Assembly: GCF_000718015.1 (NCBI RefSeq)
Contig: NZ_JODY01000012.1
Coordinates: 110,157 to 174,156, forward strand
DNA: 64,000 nt
Source of the DNA: Streptomyces catenulae
GTDB taxonomy: Bacteria; Actinomycetota; Actinomycetes; Streptomycetales; Streptomycetaceae
Direction: 5' to 3'
The notes under the pieces were generated by a model. That model made no database searches. It saw only the letters and a program-made list of their open reading frames with translations, and was not told the origin of the DNA. Position 1 is the stretch's first letter. Every line of letters starts with the position of its first letter. Both the position numbers and the translations under genes were made by a program. Shown here in pieces: positions 32,939 through 42,474 of the stretch.

Positions 32939-34297
32939 ATGAGTTCGGCCACTGCCTCGGCGGCACCGGAAAAGAAGAGCCGCGGCTCCGCGGCGATGGC
33001 CGTCGGCCAGCGCATCGGCCGCAGCCTCATGCTGCCGATCGCCACGCTGCCCGCCGCAGCGCTCATGGTCCGCCTCGGCCAGCCCGACATGCTCGGCCGG
33101 GACAACTTCCCCGCGTTCCTGAACAAGCTCGCCGAGTTCATGGCGGCGGGCGGCGGGGCGCTGCTCGACAACATGCCGCTGCTCTTCGCGGTCGGTATCG
33201 CCATCGGCTTCGCGAAGAAGGCCGACGGTTCGACCGCGCTCGCCGCCGTCGTCGGCTACCTCGTCTTCAGCAAGGTGCTGGGCACCTTCACGGACGACAG
33301 CCTGCCCAAGGTGCAGCAGGTGGTCGACGGGAAGATAGCCGAGGTCGCGCCGCCGGTGAACGCGGGCGTGCTCGGCGGTGTGGTGATCGGCATCGTGGTC
33401 GCCCTCCTCTACCAGCGCTACAGCCGCAAGAAGCTCCCCGACTGGCTGGGCTTCTTCAGCGGCCGTCGGCTGGTGCCGATCCTGTCGTCCTTCGCGGGCC
33501 TGGTCATCGGCATCGTCTTCGGCTACATCTGGCCGGTGCTCGGCACCGGGCTGCACAACTTCGGTGAGTGGCTGGTCGGTTCGGGCGCGGTCGGCGCCGG
33601 TGTCTTCGGTGTCGCCAACCGTGCGCTGATCCCCGTCGGCATGCACCACCTGCTCAACTCGTTCCCGTGGTTCCAGGCCGGTGACTTCGACGGCAAGCAC
33701 GGCGACATCGCCCGCTTCCTCGCCGGTGACCCGACGGCGGGGCAGTTCACCACCGGCTTCTTCCCGATCATGATGTTCGCGCTGCCCGCCGCCTGCCTGG
33801 CGATCGTGCACTGCGCCCGCCCGGAGCGCCGCAAGGTCGTCGGCGGCATGATGTTCTCGCTCGCGCTGACCGCCTTCGTCACCGGCGTCACCGAGCCGAT
33901 CGAGTTCACCTTCATGTTCATCGCGCCGGTGCTCTACGCGATCCACGCGGTGCTGACGGGTGTGTCGCTGGCCCTGACCTGGGCGCTGGGGATGAAGGAC
34001 GGCTTCGGCTTCTCGGCCGGTGCGATCGACTACGTCCTCAACCTCGGCATCGCCACCAAGCCCTGGCTGCTGGCGCTGGTCGGCCTCTGCTTCGCGGTCG
34101 TCTACTACGTGCTCTTCCGCTTCGCGATCGTCAAGTTCAATCTGCCGACGCCGGGCCGTGAGCCCGAGGACGAGGTGCCGGAGACGGAGAAGGGCGCGGA
34201 CAAGGCCGGGGACAAGGCCGCGGCGAAGGCTACGGCGAAGTCCGGCGGCAAGGCCGACGGCCCGTCCGGTGGCGAGAAGGCGACGCTGACGAAGTAG
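32939..34297 (+). CDS. nagE2: PTS EIIC component, GlcNAc permease NagE2
   Basis: 452 residues from an ATG with GGAGG upstream. It has about ten TM helices and EIIC motifs parallel to those of NagE1: 'RSLMLPIATLPAAALMVRLGQPD', 'GVANRALIPVGMHHLLNSF', 'DIARFLAGDPTAGQFTTGFF' and the sugar-site VTGVTEPIEFTF (in parts). In S. coelicolor the second IIC, NagE2, is the main GlcNAc permease. The C-terminal 50 residues are a Lys/Ala/Gly-rich tail (KGADKAGDKAAAKATAK) absent from NagE1. At least two dre sites precede it, and a strong terminator follows. Confidence 0.95.
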   Translation: MSSATASAAPEKKSRGSAAMAVGQRIGRSLMLPIATLPAAALMVRLGQPDMLGRDNFPAFLNKLAEFMAAGGGALLDNMPLLFAVGIAIGFAKKADGSTALAAVVGYLVFSKVLGTFTDDSLPKVQQVVDGKIAEVAPPVNAGVLGGVVIGIVVALLYQRYSRKKLPDWLGFFSGRRLVPILSSFAGLVIGIVFGYIWPVLGTGLHNFGEWLVGSGAVGAGVFGVANRALIPVGMHHLLNSFPWFQAGDFDGKHGDIARFLAGDPTAGQFTTGFFPIMMFALPAACLAIVHCARPERRKVVGGMMFSLALTAFVTGVTEPIEFTFMFIAPVLYAIHAVLTGVSLALTWALGMKDGFGFSAGAIDYVLNLGIATKPWLLALVGLCFAVVYYVLFRFAIVKFNLPTPGREPEDEVPETEKGADKAGDKAAAKATAKSGGKADGPSGGEKATLTK

Positions 34298-34320
34298 CGG
34301 CGTCCCGCATCCTCCAAAAG

Positions 34321-34358
34321 GCGGCGGCCCCGGGAGAGATCCCGGGGCCGCCGCTTTT
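34321..34358 (+). terminator. Rho-independent terminator after nagE2
   Basis: Perfect 14-bp arms GCGGCGGCCCCGGG (34321-34334) and its complement (34341-34354), loop AGAGAT, then TTTT, with AAAAG before it. It can act in both directions between convergent genes. Confidence 0.92.
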
Positions 34359-34409
34359 CCGTGTCCGGGGCCGGGCCGCGTCGGGGACGGGCCCGGCCCC
34401 GCGGACCGG

Positions 34410-35162
34410 TCAGATCTCGTGGACCGTGCCCGCGCGGGCCGTCTCGACCGGGCCGTCGTAGACCTTCTGCGCATCGCGCAGGGTGATGTCCGGGTCGGTC
34501 CACGGCGGGATGTGGGTGAGGATCAGCCGTCCGGCCCGGGCGCGCGCGGCGGCCTCCCCGGCCTCGCGGCCGTTGAGGTGCAGATCGGGGATGTCCTCCT
34601 TGCCGTGCGTGAAGGACGCCTCGCAGAGGAAGAGGTCGGTGCCCTCGGCCAGCTCGTCGAGGGCCGCGCAGGGCCCGGTGTCCCCGGAGTACGTCAGCGA
34701 CCGGCCGCCGTGCTCGATGCGGAAGCCGAACGCCTCGACGGGGTGGCGGACGAGGTCCGCGCGGACGGTGAACGGGCCGAGGGAGAACGTCCCCGGCGTC
34801 AGCGTCCGGAAGTCGAAGACCTCGCCCATCGCGCCGTCGTACGGCAGATCCCCGTGGGCGGCGGTCAGATGCTGCTCGGTGCCCCCCGGGCCGTACACCG
34901 GCATCGGCGCGCAGCGGCCGCCGTCCGGGCGGTAGTAGCGGACGACGAAGTAGCCGCAGAGGTCGATGCAGTGGTCGGCGTGGAGGTGGGACAGGAGGAC
35001 GGCGTCGAGGTCGTAGAGACCGCAGTGGCGCTGCAGCTCGCCGAGGGCGCCGTTGCCCATGTCGAGGAGCAGCCTGAAGCCGTCGGCCTCCAAGAGGTAG
35101 CTCGAACAGGCCGAATCCGCGGAGGGGAACGACCCGGAGCATCCGACGACAGTGAGCTTCAT
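34410..35162 (-). CDS. Metallo-beta-lactamase fold hydrolase (RNase Z-like)
   Basis: 250 residues from the ATG at 35162. It starts with 'MKLTVVGCSGSFP' and carries the metal-binding motif HLHADH at about 59-64, later ligands in 'LVRHPVEAFGFRIEH', 'YSGDTGPC' and 'LILTHIPPWTDP'. This is the layout of the RNase Z/ElaC-like and cyclic-nucleotide phosphodiesterase-like subgroup, but it lacks the extended exosite arm of true tRNase Z. A soluble phosphodiesterase is likely; the substrate is unknown. It sits next to the cysM region in an arrangement that, from memory, is conserved in Streptomyces. Confidence 0.9.
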   Translation of the reverse strand: MKLTVVGCSGSFPSADSACSSYLLEADGFRLLLDMGNGALGELQRHCGLYDLDAVLLSHLHADHCIDLCGYFVVRYYRPDGGRCAPMPVYGPGGTEQHLTAAHGDLPYDGAMGEVFDFRTLTPGTFSLGPFTVRADLVRHPVEAFGFRIEHGGRSLTYSGDTGPCAALDELAEGTDLFLCEASFTHGKEDIPDLHLNGREAGEAAARARAGRLILTHIPPWTDPDITLRDAQKVYDGPVETARAGTVHEI

Positions 35163-35454
35163 GCGGGCGTGAACCTCCTGTGCGGGAACGGCGGAGCGGC
35201 GGACCGTGCCGGGCGGTGGCGTCCGGCAGGTGGCCGGTCCGTACGGGTGCCCCGGCGGGTCCGGTCGCGCGGTGCGGTGCCCACGAGGGTAAGGCGCACG
35301 GGGTGGCGCCGCTCCTGTGGCGGGGCGAGCTGTGGGCGGAATCACCAGTCCGGGTGGGCCGTGCGAGGGGCCGCTCCGCCGTGCCGTGCGGGCCCGGCGC
35401 CGGTACCGTCGCAGCGGACGGACGGCGGACCCGCGGCGGCGAGGGGAGACGGCG

Positions 35455-35715
35455 ATGGACGGCTCGTGGTGGCCCGCGCTGCTGGCGGTGGCCGCGTTGG
35501 CGCTGGTCGCAGCGGTGGTCGACGGCCGGGGGCGGAGCCGTCGGCCGCCGCGGCGGCGCGGTCGCCGGACGGGATCGGCCGGACGCCCGGCGGACGGTAC
35601 GGGCGCCGCCCCCGGCTCCGGGAAGCCCGCGCCGCCGGACCCGGCGCCCGGCGACAGGGATCGTACGGCTGTCCGGGACGACGACGGTCCGGACGGGCCG
35701 CGGGGCGACGGCTGA
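35455..35715 (+). CDS. Small single-pass membrane protein
   Basis: 86 residues from the ATG at 35455, supported by GAGGGGAG. A single TM helix at the N-terminus (WWPALLAVAALALVAAVVDG) is followed by a basic Arg-rich juxtamembrane segment and a Pro/Gly/Asp-rich disordered tail. I do not know a family name. It is transcribed toward the convergent cysM and divergent from the MBL-fold gene across a 292-base gap. Low complexity makes its reality less certain than that of its neighbours. Confidence 0.6.
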   Translation: MDGSWWPALLAVAALALVAAVVDGRGRSRRPPRRRGRRTGSAGRPADGTGAAPGSGKPAPPDPAPGDRDRTAVRDDDGPDGPRGDG

Positions 35716-35816
35716 GGCGGCATCCGGTCACGGGATCCGGCCGAGGCGGGGTCCGGTCGAGGACGTACGGCGGCGGGCGGCCCCTCGGGGACCGCCCGCC
35801 GTCGGGTGCTCCGGGC

Positions 35817-37074
<1,258 letters not shown>

Positions 37075-37169
37075 GAGAGTGCTCCTGTCGGAGTGCGGGG
37101 GCGGGGGGCTCTGCGGCCCGTGTGCACGGCGTGCGGCGGTGCGGGTGTGGCGGGTGGTGCGGGCCCGGG

Positions 37170-37307
37170 TCAGGCCGCGGCGCGGCCCGGACACAAGGCG
37201 CTGGTGAGGCGGCACAGATCGATGTGCAGCCGGGCGGCTCCGCAGCCGAACGCGCCCAGCAGGGCGGAGGCGGAGCGACGCGTGACGAGCGGAGCCTGCC
37301 GGTGCAT
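37170..37307 (-). CDS. Probable cysteine-responsive leader peptide upstream of cysO-cysM
   Basis: 45 codons from the ATG at 37307, preceded by AGAGGAGGG. The C-terminal part LHIDLCRLTSALCPGR matches the Streptomyces 'putative leader peptide' pattern (LVxRRHxDLxRxxSAxC) seen upstream of sulfur and cysteine genes. It has three Cys codons, two near the end. Such cysteine-rich upstream frames attenuate downstream genes when Cys-tRNA is plentiful. It ends about 95 bases before cysO. The inserted stretch 'SASALLGAFGCGAA' is not in the consensus I remember, so the start is uncertain. Confidence 0.65.
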   Translation of the reverse strand: MHRQAPLVTRRSASALLGAFGCGAARLHIDLCRLTSALCPGRAAA

Positions 37308-37524
37308 GGCCCTCCTCTGCTCGCTCACGTCGTGGTCAACCATGCGGTCATCGTATCGATTCCCGGTCCGGGTTTTGATACCTCGTCCCAGGATGCGGAC
37401 GGATGTGTACATCAGGTGGGACGCGGTGGGCGCCGGTCCGCCCGGGGCGGCGGGTCGTCCCAGGTCACGGCGGGCGGACCGGCACCGCGGAGCACTCCCG
37501 GGCGGACCGCCCGGGGCCGGTCCG

Positions 37525-37950
37525 TCAGGCGTACGCCTCGACGATCCGGACCTCCTCCTCGGTGATCTCGCCGTCCACGATGCGGAACGAGCGGAACTGG
37601 AAGGGGCCCGCGTCGTCGGTGTCGGCGGTGGAGACGAGGACGTAGTGCGCGCCGGGCTCGCCCGCGTAGCCGACGTCGGTGCGGGAGGGGTACGCCTCGG
37701 TGGCGGTGTGCGAGTGGTAGACGATCACCGGCTCCTCGTCGCGGTCGTCCATCTCGCGGTAGAGGGCGAGGAGGTCGGCGGAGTCGAACTCGTAGAACGT
37801 GGGCGAGCGGGCGGCGTTGAGCATCGGGATGAACCGCTCGGGGCGGTCGCTGCCGGCCGGTCCCGCGACGACGCCGCACGCCTCGTCCGGGTGGTCCTGG
37901 CGGGCGTGCGCGACGATCCGGTCGTGGAGGTCCTGGGTCAGGGTCAGCAT
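37525..37950 (-). CDS. mec: Mec+ family JAMM metalloprotease
   Basis: 141 residues from the ATG at 37950. The Zn-binding JAMM motif is intact: HSHTATEAYPSRTD (HxH, seven residues, S, two residues, D), with the catalytic Glu early in HPDEACGVVAG. In M. tuberculosis Mec+ (Rv1334) cleaves cysteine from CysO-cysteine. In related systems a JAMM protein trims carrier tails to expose Gly-Gly. Here both jobs are plausible. The gene is upstream of the leader peptide and cysO-cysM on the same strand, matching the mycobacterial mec-cysO-cysM order. Confidence 0.94.
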   Translation of the reverse strand: MLTLTQDLHDRIVAHARQDHPDEACGVVAGPAGSDRPERFIPMLNAARSPTFYEFDSADLLALYREMDDRDEEPVIVYHSHTATEAYPSRTDVGYAGEPGAHYVLVSTADTDDAGPFQFRSFRIVDGEITEEEVRIVEAYA

Positions 37951-38012
37951 GCGGCAAGGATAGGAGGGCCGTCGCGGCGGCCGGGAGCGGGTGCGGGCAG
38001 GGGCCGCGCACA

Positions 38013-38066
38013 CGGCGACGGGCCCGTGCCCACCGCGTGGATGCGGTGGATACGGGCCCGTCGCCG
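38013..38066 (-). terminator. Long two-part terminator hairpin after the amino acid permease
   Basis: Outer arms CGGCGACGGGCCCGT (38013-38027) and ACGGGCCCGTCGCCG (38052-38066), inner arms CCACCGC (38030-38036) and GCGGTGG (38043-38049), loop GTGGAT. It separates the permease from mec. Confidence 0.9.
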
Positions 38067-38079
38067 GAGGTGAGGCCGG

Positions 38080-39558
38080 TCAGTCCTTGGCGTCCGTGCC
38101 GGGCTGCTCCCCGGTGGCCGGAGCCGGAACGGTGGCGCGGGCCGCGAAGACCTCGGCCGAGCGGCGCTTGATGGACAGATAGCCGACGCCCAGGATGACG
38201 GCCCAGATCGGCGCCGCGTACAGCGAGATACGGGCGTCCGGGTCGACACCCATCAGCACGATGACCATGCCGATGAAGGCGAGGGCGAAGATCGAGGTGT
38301 ACGGGGCGCCGGGCGCCTTGAACTCCGACTGCGGCAGTTCACCGCGGTCGGCCTTGGCCCGGTAGCGCAGCTGCGAGATGAGGATGACGATCCAGGCCCA
38401 CATGCCGGAGATCGTGGCGAAGGACACGACGTAGTTGAACGCGTCGCCGGGCCACTGGTAGTTGATCCAGACGCCGACCAGCATCATCGCGACGGAGACG
38501 CCAGTGCCCCAGGTGGGCAAACCGTTTTTGCTCAGATGCGTGAAGAGCTTCGGTCCCTGGCCGTTGACCGCGAGGTCGCGGAGCATCCGGCCGGTGGAGT
38601 ACATCCCGGAGTTGGCGGACGAGAGAGCGGCGGTCAGCACGACGAAGTTGACGATTCCGGCGCCCGCGGGCAGACCGATCTCCTGGAAGGCGCGGACGAA
38701 CGGGCTGACGCCGGGCTCGAAGACCGTCCAGCTGACGACCGACAGGATGATGATGAGCGCACCGATGTAGAAGAGGCCGATACGCCACGGCACGGTGTTG
38801 ATGGCCTTCGGCAGAACCTTCTTCGGGTCCTTCGCCTCGCCCGCGGTGACGCCGACGAGTTCGACGGCGAGGAACGCGAACATCACGATCTGAAGGGTCA
38901 TCAGCGTGCCGCCGATACCGCGCGGGAAGAATCCGCCGTCGGCCCAGAGGTGACTGAAGGAAGCGGTCTTACCGGCGTCCGAGAAACCGAGAATGATGAC
39001 GCCGAGACCGATGAGGATCATGCCGATGATCGCGGTGACCTTGACCATCGAGAACCAGAATTCCAGCTCACCGAAGATCTTTACCGAGATCAGGTTGATC
39101 CCGAAGAGTGCGACGGTGAAGAAGAGCGACGACACCCATTGGGGTATGTCGTGGTTCCAGTAGTGGATGTAGGTGGCTGCGGCGGTGACTTCCGTGATTC
39201 CGGTCACGACCCAGAAAAGCCAGTAGGTCCAGCCGGTCACAAAGCCGATGAAGGGGCCGAGAAATTCGCGTCCGTACTCCGAGAAGGAGCCGGAGACCGG
39301 GCGGTACATGAGCAGTTCGCCCAGCGCCCGCATGATGAAGAAGATGACGAGTCCGACGATCGCGTAGGCCAGGATGATGCTGGGCCCCGCCTTGGATATC
39401 GCCTTGCCCGCCCCGAGGAACAGGCCGGTACCGATGGCGCCACCAATGGCGATCATCTGGATCTGGCGGTTTCCCAGACCCCGCTGGTAGCCCTCTTCCG
39501 GGCCTTTCCCAGCGGCCTCATTGCCGTCGTGTTCTTGATCGACCTGCACAGAGGTCAT
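38080..39558 (-). CDS. Amino acid permease (APC superfamily, AAT-type)
   Basis: 492 residues from the ATG at 39558 with GAGAAAGG upstream. It has 12 TM helices with the AAT signature 'IGGAIGTGLFLGAGKAI' at TM1, 'ALGELLMYRPVSGSFSEYG' and 'EFWFSMVKVTAIIGMI' in the middle. It imports amino acids with protons. Relatives carry aromatic amino acids, proline, asparagine or GABA; the specificity is not readable. The upstream 309 bases hold a perfect 17-bp operator-like palindrome (39761-39777) that may control it. It is transcribed alone and ends at a long hairpin. Confidence 0.95.
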   Translation of the reverse strand: MTSVQVDQEHDGNEAAGKGPEEGYQRGLGNRQIQMIAIGGAIGTGLFLGAGKAISKAGPSIILAYAIVGLVIFFIMRALGELLMYRPVSGSFSEYGREFLGPFIGFVTGWTYWLFWVVTGITEVTAAATYIHYWNHDIPQWVSSLFFTVALFGINLISVKIFGELEFWFSMVKVTAIIGMILIGLGVIILGFSDAGKTASFSHLWADGGFFPRGIGGTLMTLQIVMFAFLAVELVGVTAGEAKDPKKVLPKAINTVPWRIGLFYIGALIIILSVVSWTVFEPGVSPFVRAFQEIGLPAGAGIVNFVVLTAALSSANSGMYSTGRMLRDLAVNGQGPKLFTHLSKNGLPTWGTGVSVAMMLVGVWINYQWPGDAFNYVVSFATISGMWAWIVILISQLRYRAKADRGELPQSEFKAPGAPYTSIFALAFIGMVIVLMGVDPDARISLYAAPIWAVILGVGYLSIKRRSAEVFAARATVPAPATGEQPGTDAKD

Positions 39559-39867
39559 GAGTGGTGCGCCTTTCTCCATACCGACCCGGTCTGTCCGGAT
39601 CGGGTTCCGATCCCCCCGGATGGAGTTCCTGCACGCCGGCGGTGGCCGGCTCAGCGCTCCCGCAGCGACAGGGGTGGCGTCGCTCACGGCAGGTCGTGAA
39701 CATCTATCACGGCGCCTCGGAGGGCGACCAGGGACGTGGTAAGGCAAGGTCGCGCGAAAATTAGGACAAAGTCCTAAACAATCGGCAAGGCGCACGCGTG
39801 CGAGATGGGATCGTTATCCGGATTTGAGCATTCTCTGAGCGAACGCCTGAGGAATGGTAACCAGGAC
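39559..39867. promoter_or_regulatory. Upstream region of the amino acid permease, with palindrome
   Basis: 309 bases between the permease start and the end of the DUF2017 gene, no coding gene. It is AT-richer than its surroundings near 39750-39860. It holds the palindrome TTAGGACAAAGTCCTAA at 39761-39777, flanked by AAAA and ACA. The permease promoter is expected near here on the minus strand. Confidence 0.55.
39761..39777. promoter_or_regulatory. Perfect 17-bp palindromic operator candidate
   Basis: TTAGGAC-AAA-GTCCTAA is a perfect dyad of 7-bp arms around AAA. It lies about 200 bases upstream of the permease start. It is typical in size for a dimeric repressor site; I cannot name the regulator. 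Confidence 0.6.
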
Positions 39868-40461
39868 TCAGGACATGAGCGATTCGACGAGCGTTTCCTG
39901 GAGACCGCCGAGCCAGAGGTAGGCCAGCACCATGGGCTTACGGGGGTCGGACTCCGGAAGGCGCAGCAGTTCCCCGCCGTCGTCCTCGTCGGTGACCTCC
40001 AGGCGGGTGCCGATGGCGAGCCGGAGGTCGTTGAGCGCACCGAGCCAGCGGCGGCACTCCTCGGGGGCGAGCCGCAGCACGGCGCCGGTCTCCGGTTCGG
40101 GGTGCAGCGCGTCCAGGGAGCGGATCAGCGCGAGCGCGTCGTCGCGTTTGCGGGCGCGCAGATCGTTCTCGGTGTAGCGGCGGAACTCCGCGGAGGCGGC
40201 GCGTACGTCGTCGTCCGGCACCCGGTCCGGACCGCCGTAGGCGTCCGGGAAGAGGCGGGCGAGGACGGGGTCGGCGGGCGGTTCGCTCGGGCCGTCGCGG
40301 AAGACGGAGGCGAGCAGGTCGTCCGCGGCGTCACCGCTGTCGTCGCCGGGACCGACCAGCTCCAGGAGCTGGACGGCGAGGCTGCGCAGGATGGAGATCT
40401 CGACCTCGTCGAGGGTGACGGCGGCGCCGCCACCGGGCTGGGGCTCGAAGTGGCCGGCCAT
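39868..40461 (-). CDS. DUF2017 family protein
   Basis: 197 residues from the ATG at 40461, which overlaps the clpS stop by one base (TGATG). It is an acidic, helical, soluble protein with 'EISILRSLAVQLLELV', 'DPVLARLFPDAYGGPD' and 'RLAPEECRRWLGALNDLRLAIGTRLEV' (in parts), the pattern of DUF2017. The gene follows clpS throughout actinobacteria, so a role in the ClpS/ClpAP degradation branch has often been suspected, but no activity is known to me. Confidence 0.92.
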   Translation of the reverse strand: MAGHFEPQPGGGAAVTLDEVEISILRSLAVQLLELVGPGDDSGDAADDLLASVFRDGPSEPPADPVLARLFPDAYGGPDRVPDDDVRAASAEFRRYTENDLRARKRDDALALIRSLDALHPEPETGAVLRLAPEECRRWLGALNDLRLAIGTRLEVTDEDDGGELLRLPESDPRKPMVLAYLWLGGLQETLVESLMS

Positions 40462-40769
40462 CAGCGGTCCTGCTGAAGGGTCGCCCACAGGCCGTAGCCG
40501 TGCATGGCCTGCACGTCGCGCTCCATTTCCTCACGGCTGCCGCTGGAGACCACCGCGCGGCCCTTGTGGTGGACGTCGAGCATGAGCTGGTGTGCCTTGT
40601 CCTTGCTGTAGCCGAAGTAGGACTGGAAGACGTAGGCGACGTAGCTCATGAGGTTGACGGGGTCGTTGTGGACGACCGTGACCCAGGGGACGTCGGGTTC
40701 CGGCACCGCGTAGGGTGCCTCGCTCGACTCGGGGCGCTCGATCTCCACTGGGACACTCACACGCCCCAT
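40461..40769 (-). CDS. clpS: ATP-dependent Clp protease adaptor ClpS
   Basis: 102 residues from the ATG at 40769; a GTG at 40760 is a possible later start. ClpS delivers N-degron substrates to the Clp AAA+ unfoldase. The N-degron-binding core is [20 protein letters not shown], followed by '[21 protein letters not shown]' and '[20 protein letters not shown]' (in parts). A flexible N-terminal 25 residues precede the fold as usual. It is coupled to the DUF2017 gene and divergent from pncB. Confidence 0.95.
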   Translation of the reverse strand: MGRVSVPVEIERPESSEAPYAVPEPDVPWVTVVHNDPVNLMSYVAYVFQSYFGYSKDKAHQLMLDVHHKGRAVVSSGSREEMERDVQAMHGYGLWATLQQDR

Positions 40770-40943
40770 GCTGCCACCCGGGGCCGGGCCGTGCACAAAC
40801 GCCCCTGGGCGGGTGAGTCGGACGGGGGTCCGCGGCGGGCGCCGGACACCCGCCCGTGGGCCCCGGCGGGCAGCGCGGCGACGGCGCCCGCAGCGGGGCG
40901 CGGCGCCCGCCGTGAGCGGCATCACGGACCCGGCCACCAGAAA

Positions 40944-40958
40944 TCGTCAATCTGACGA
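40944..40958. promoter_or_regulatory. Perfect palindrome upstream of pncB
   Basis: TCGTCA-ATC-TGACGA, a perfect 6-bp dyad with a 3-base centre, 24 bases upstream of the pncB ATG. It could be an operator for NAD-salvage control, or for clpS on the other strand. Confidence 0.5.
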
Positions 40959-40981
40959 GTAATGGGGGTAGCATCATCCGC

Positions 40982-42310
40982 ATGAACACAGCAGACCTGG
41001 GGCTGCCGGTGGCGGTGCCGTCGACGGCGCTCTTCACCGACCAGTACGAACTCACCATGCTGCAGGCCGCGTTGCGGTCCGGGAACGCCGACCGGCGCTC
41101 GGTCTTCGAGGTCTTCACCCGGCGCCTGCCCGAGGGCCGCCGCTACGGCGTGGTCGCCGGTACCGGCCGGGTGCTGGACGCGGTGGAGAACTTCCGCTTC
41201 GACGGGACCATCCTGGGCTTCCTGCGCGAGCGCGGCATCCTGGACGAGCCGACGCTGGAGTGGCTGGCCGACTACCGCTTCCGCGGCGACATCTGGGGCT
41301 ACCCGGAGGGCGAGGTCTACTTCCCCGGCTCCCCGGTCATGCGGGTCGAGGGCACCTTCGCCGAGGCGGTGCTCCTGGAGACGGTGATCCTCTCCATCCT
41401 CAACCACGACTCCGCGGTGGCCGCCGCGGCGTCCCGGATGTCGGTGGCCGCCGGGGACCGCCCGCTGATGGAGATGGGCGCCCGCCGCACCCACGAGCTG
41501 GCCGCGGTCGCCGCCGCCCGCTCCGCCTACGTCGGCGGCTTCCACACCACCTCCGACCTGGCCGCCGGGTTCCGCTACAACATTCCGACCGTCGGTACGA
41601 GCGCCCACGCCTTCACGCTGCTGCACGACACCGAGCGGGACGCGTTCACCGCCCAGGTCGACACGCTCGGCCGCGGCACCACGCTGCTGGTCGACACCTT
41701 CGACGTGACCGAGGCGGTACGGCTGGCCGTCGAGGTGGCGGGCCCGGAGCTGGGCGCCGTCCGCATCGACTCCGGCGATCTCCTCCTCGTCGCCCACCGG
41801 GTGCGCCAGCAGCTGGACGAGCTGGGCGCGGTCAACACCAAGATCGTGGTGACCAGCGATCTGGACGAGTACGCCATCGCCTCGCTCGCCGCCGCGCCCG
41901 TCGACGCGTACGGCGTCGGCACCCAGCTGGTGACCGGCAGCGGGCATCCGACGTGCTCGATGGTCTACAAGCTGGTCGCCCGGGCGACCAGCGACGACCC
42001 GGACGCGCCGCTGCGGCCGGTCGCGAAGAAGTCGCTGGGCGGGAAGTCGTCGGTCGGCGGGCGCAAGTGGGCCGCGCGGCGGCCGGACGAGAACGGCGTC
42101 GCCGAGGCGGAGGTCGTCGGCACCGGCGAGGTCCCCGCGGAGCTGGCCGACCACCAGCTGCTGGTACCGCTGGTCACCGGCGGCAAGGTGGTCGCCCGCG
42201 AGCCGCTGGACGCCGCCCGGGACCGGCACATCGCCGCCCGTGCGGGGCTGCCGCTCTCGGCGACCCAGCTCTCCCGCGGCGAGCCGGTGCTGCCCACCGA
42301 GTACCGCTGA
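40982..42310 (+). CDS. pncB: Nicotinate phosphoribosyltransferase
   Basis: 442 residues from the ATG at 40982, with GGGGGTAG upstream. It converts nicotinate plus PRPP to nicotinate mononucleotide in NAD salvage. Family motifs: TDQYELTMLQAALRSG at the N-terminus, 'EVFTRRLPEGRRYGVVAG', 'MEMGARRTHELAAVAAARSAYVGGFHTTSDLAAG' (in parts), 'GTSAHAF' with the phospho-histidine region, and 'VRIDSGDLLLVA'. It is followed by the nicotinamidase gene on the same strand after about 165 bases, giving a complete nicotinamide-to-NaMN route. Confidence 0.96.
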   Translation: MNTADLGLPVAVPSTALFTDQYELTMLQAALRSGNADRRSVFEVFTRRLPEGRRYGVVAGTGRVLDAVENFRFDGTILGFLRERGILDEPTLEWLADYRFRGDIWGYPEGEVYFPGSPVMRVEGTFAEAVLLETVILSILNHDSAVAAAASRMSVAAGDRPLMEMGARRTHELAAVAAARSAYVGGFHTTSDLAAGFRYNIPTVGTSAHAFTLLHDTERDAFTAQVDTLGRGTTLLVDTFDVTEAVRLAVEVAGPELGAVRIDSGDLLLVAHRVRQQLDELGAVNTKIVVTSDLDEYAIASLAAAPVDAYGVGTQLVTGSGHPTCSMVYKLVARATSDDPDAPLRPVAKKSLGGKSSVGGRKWAARRPDENGVAEAEVVGTGEVPAELADHQLLVPLVTGGKVVAREPLDAARDRHIAARAGLPLSATQLSRGEPVLPTEYR

Positions 42311-42474
42311 GCCACGGCCGCGGCGGACGCCCGTCGCGGTCCGCCACCCGGGTGGCGCACGACCCCTCCCCGGGTGGCCGGGGCGTGGCTACGCTCGGCC
42401 CTGCGGCGACCCCACGCCTCACCGCAGCCCCGGCCGTTCCGGCCGTCACTCTCTCCGTCGGAAAGGCACCGACC

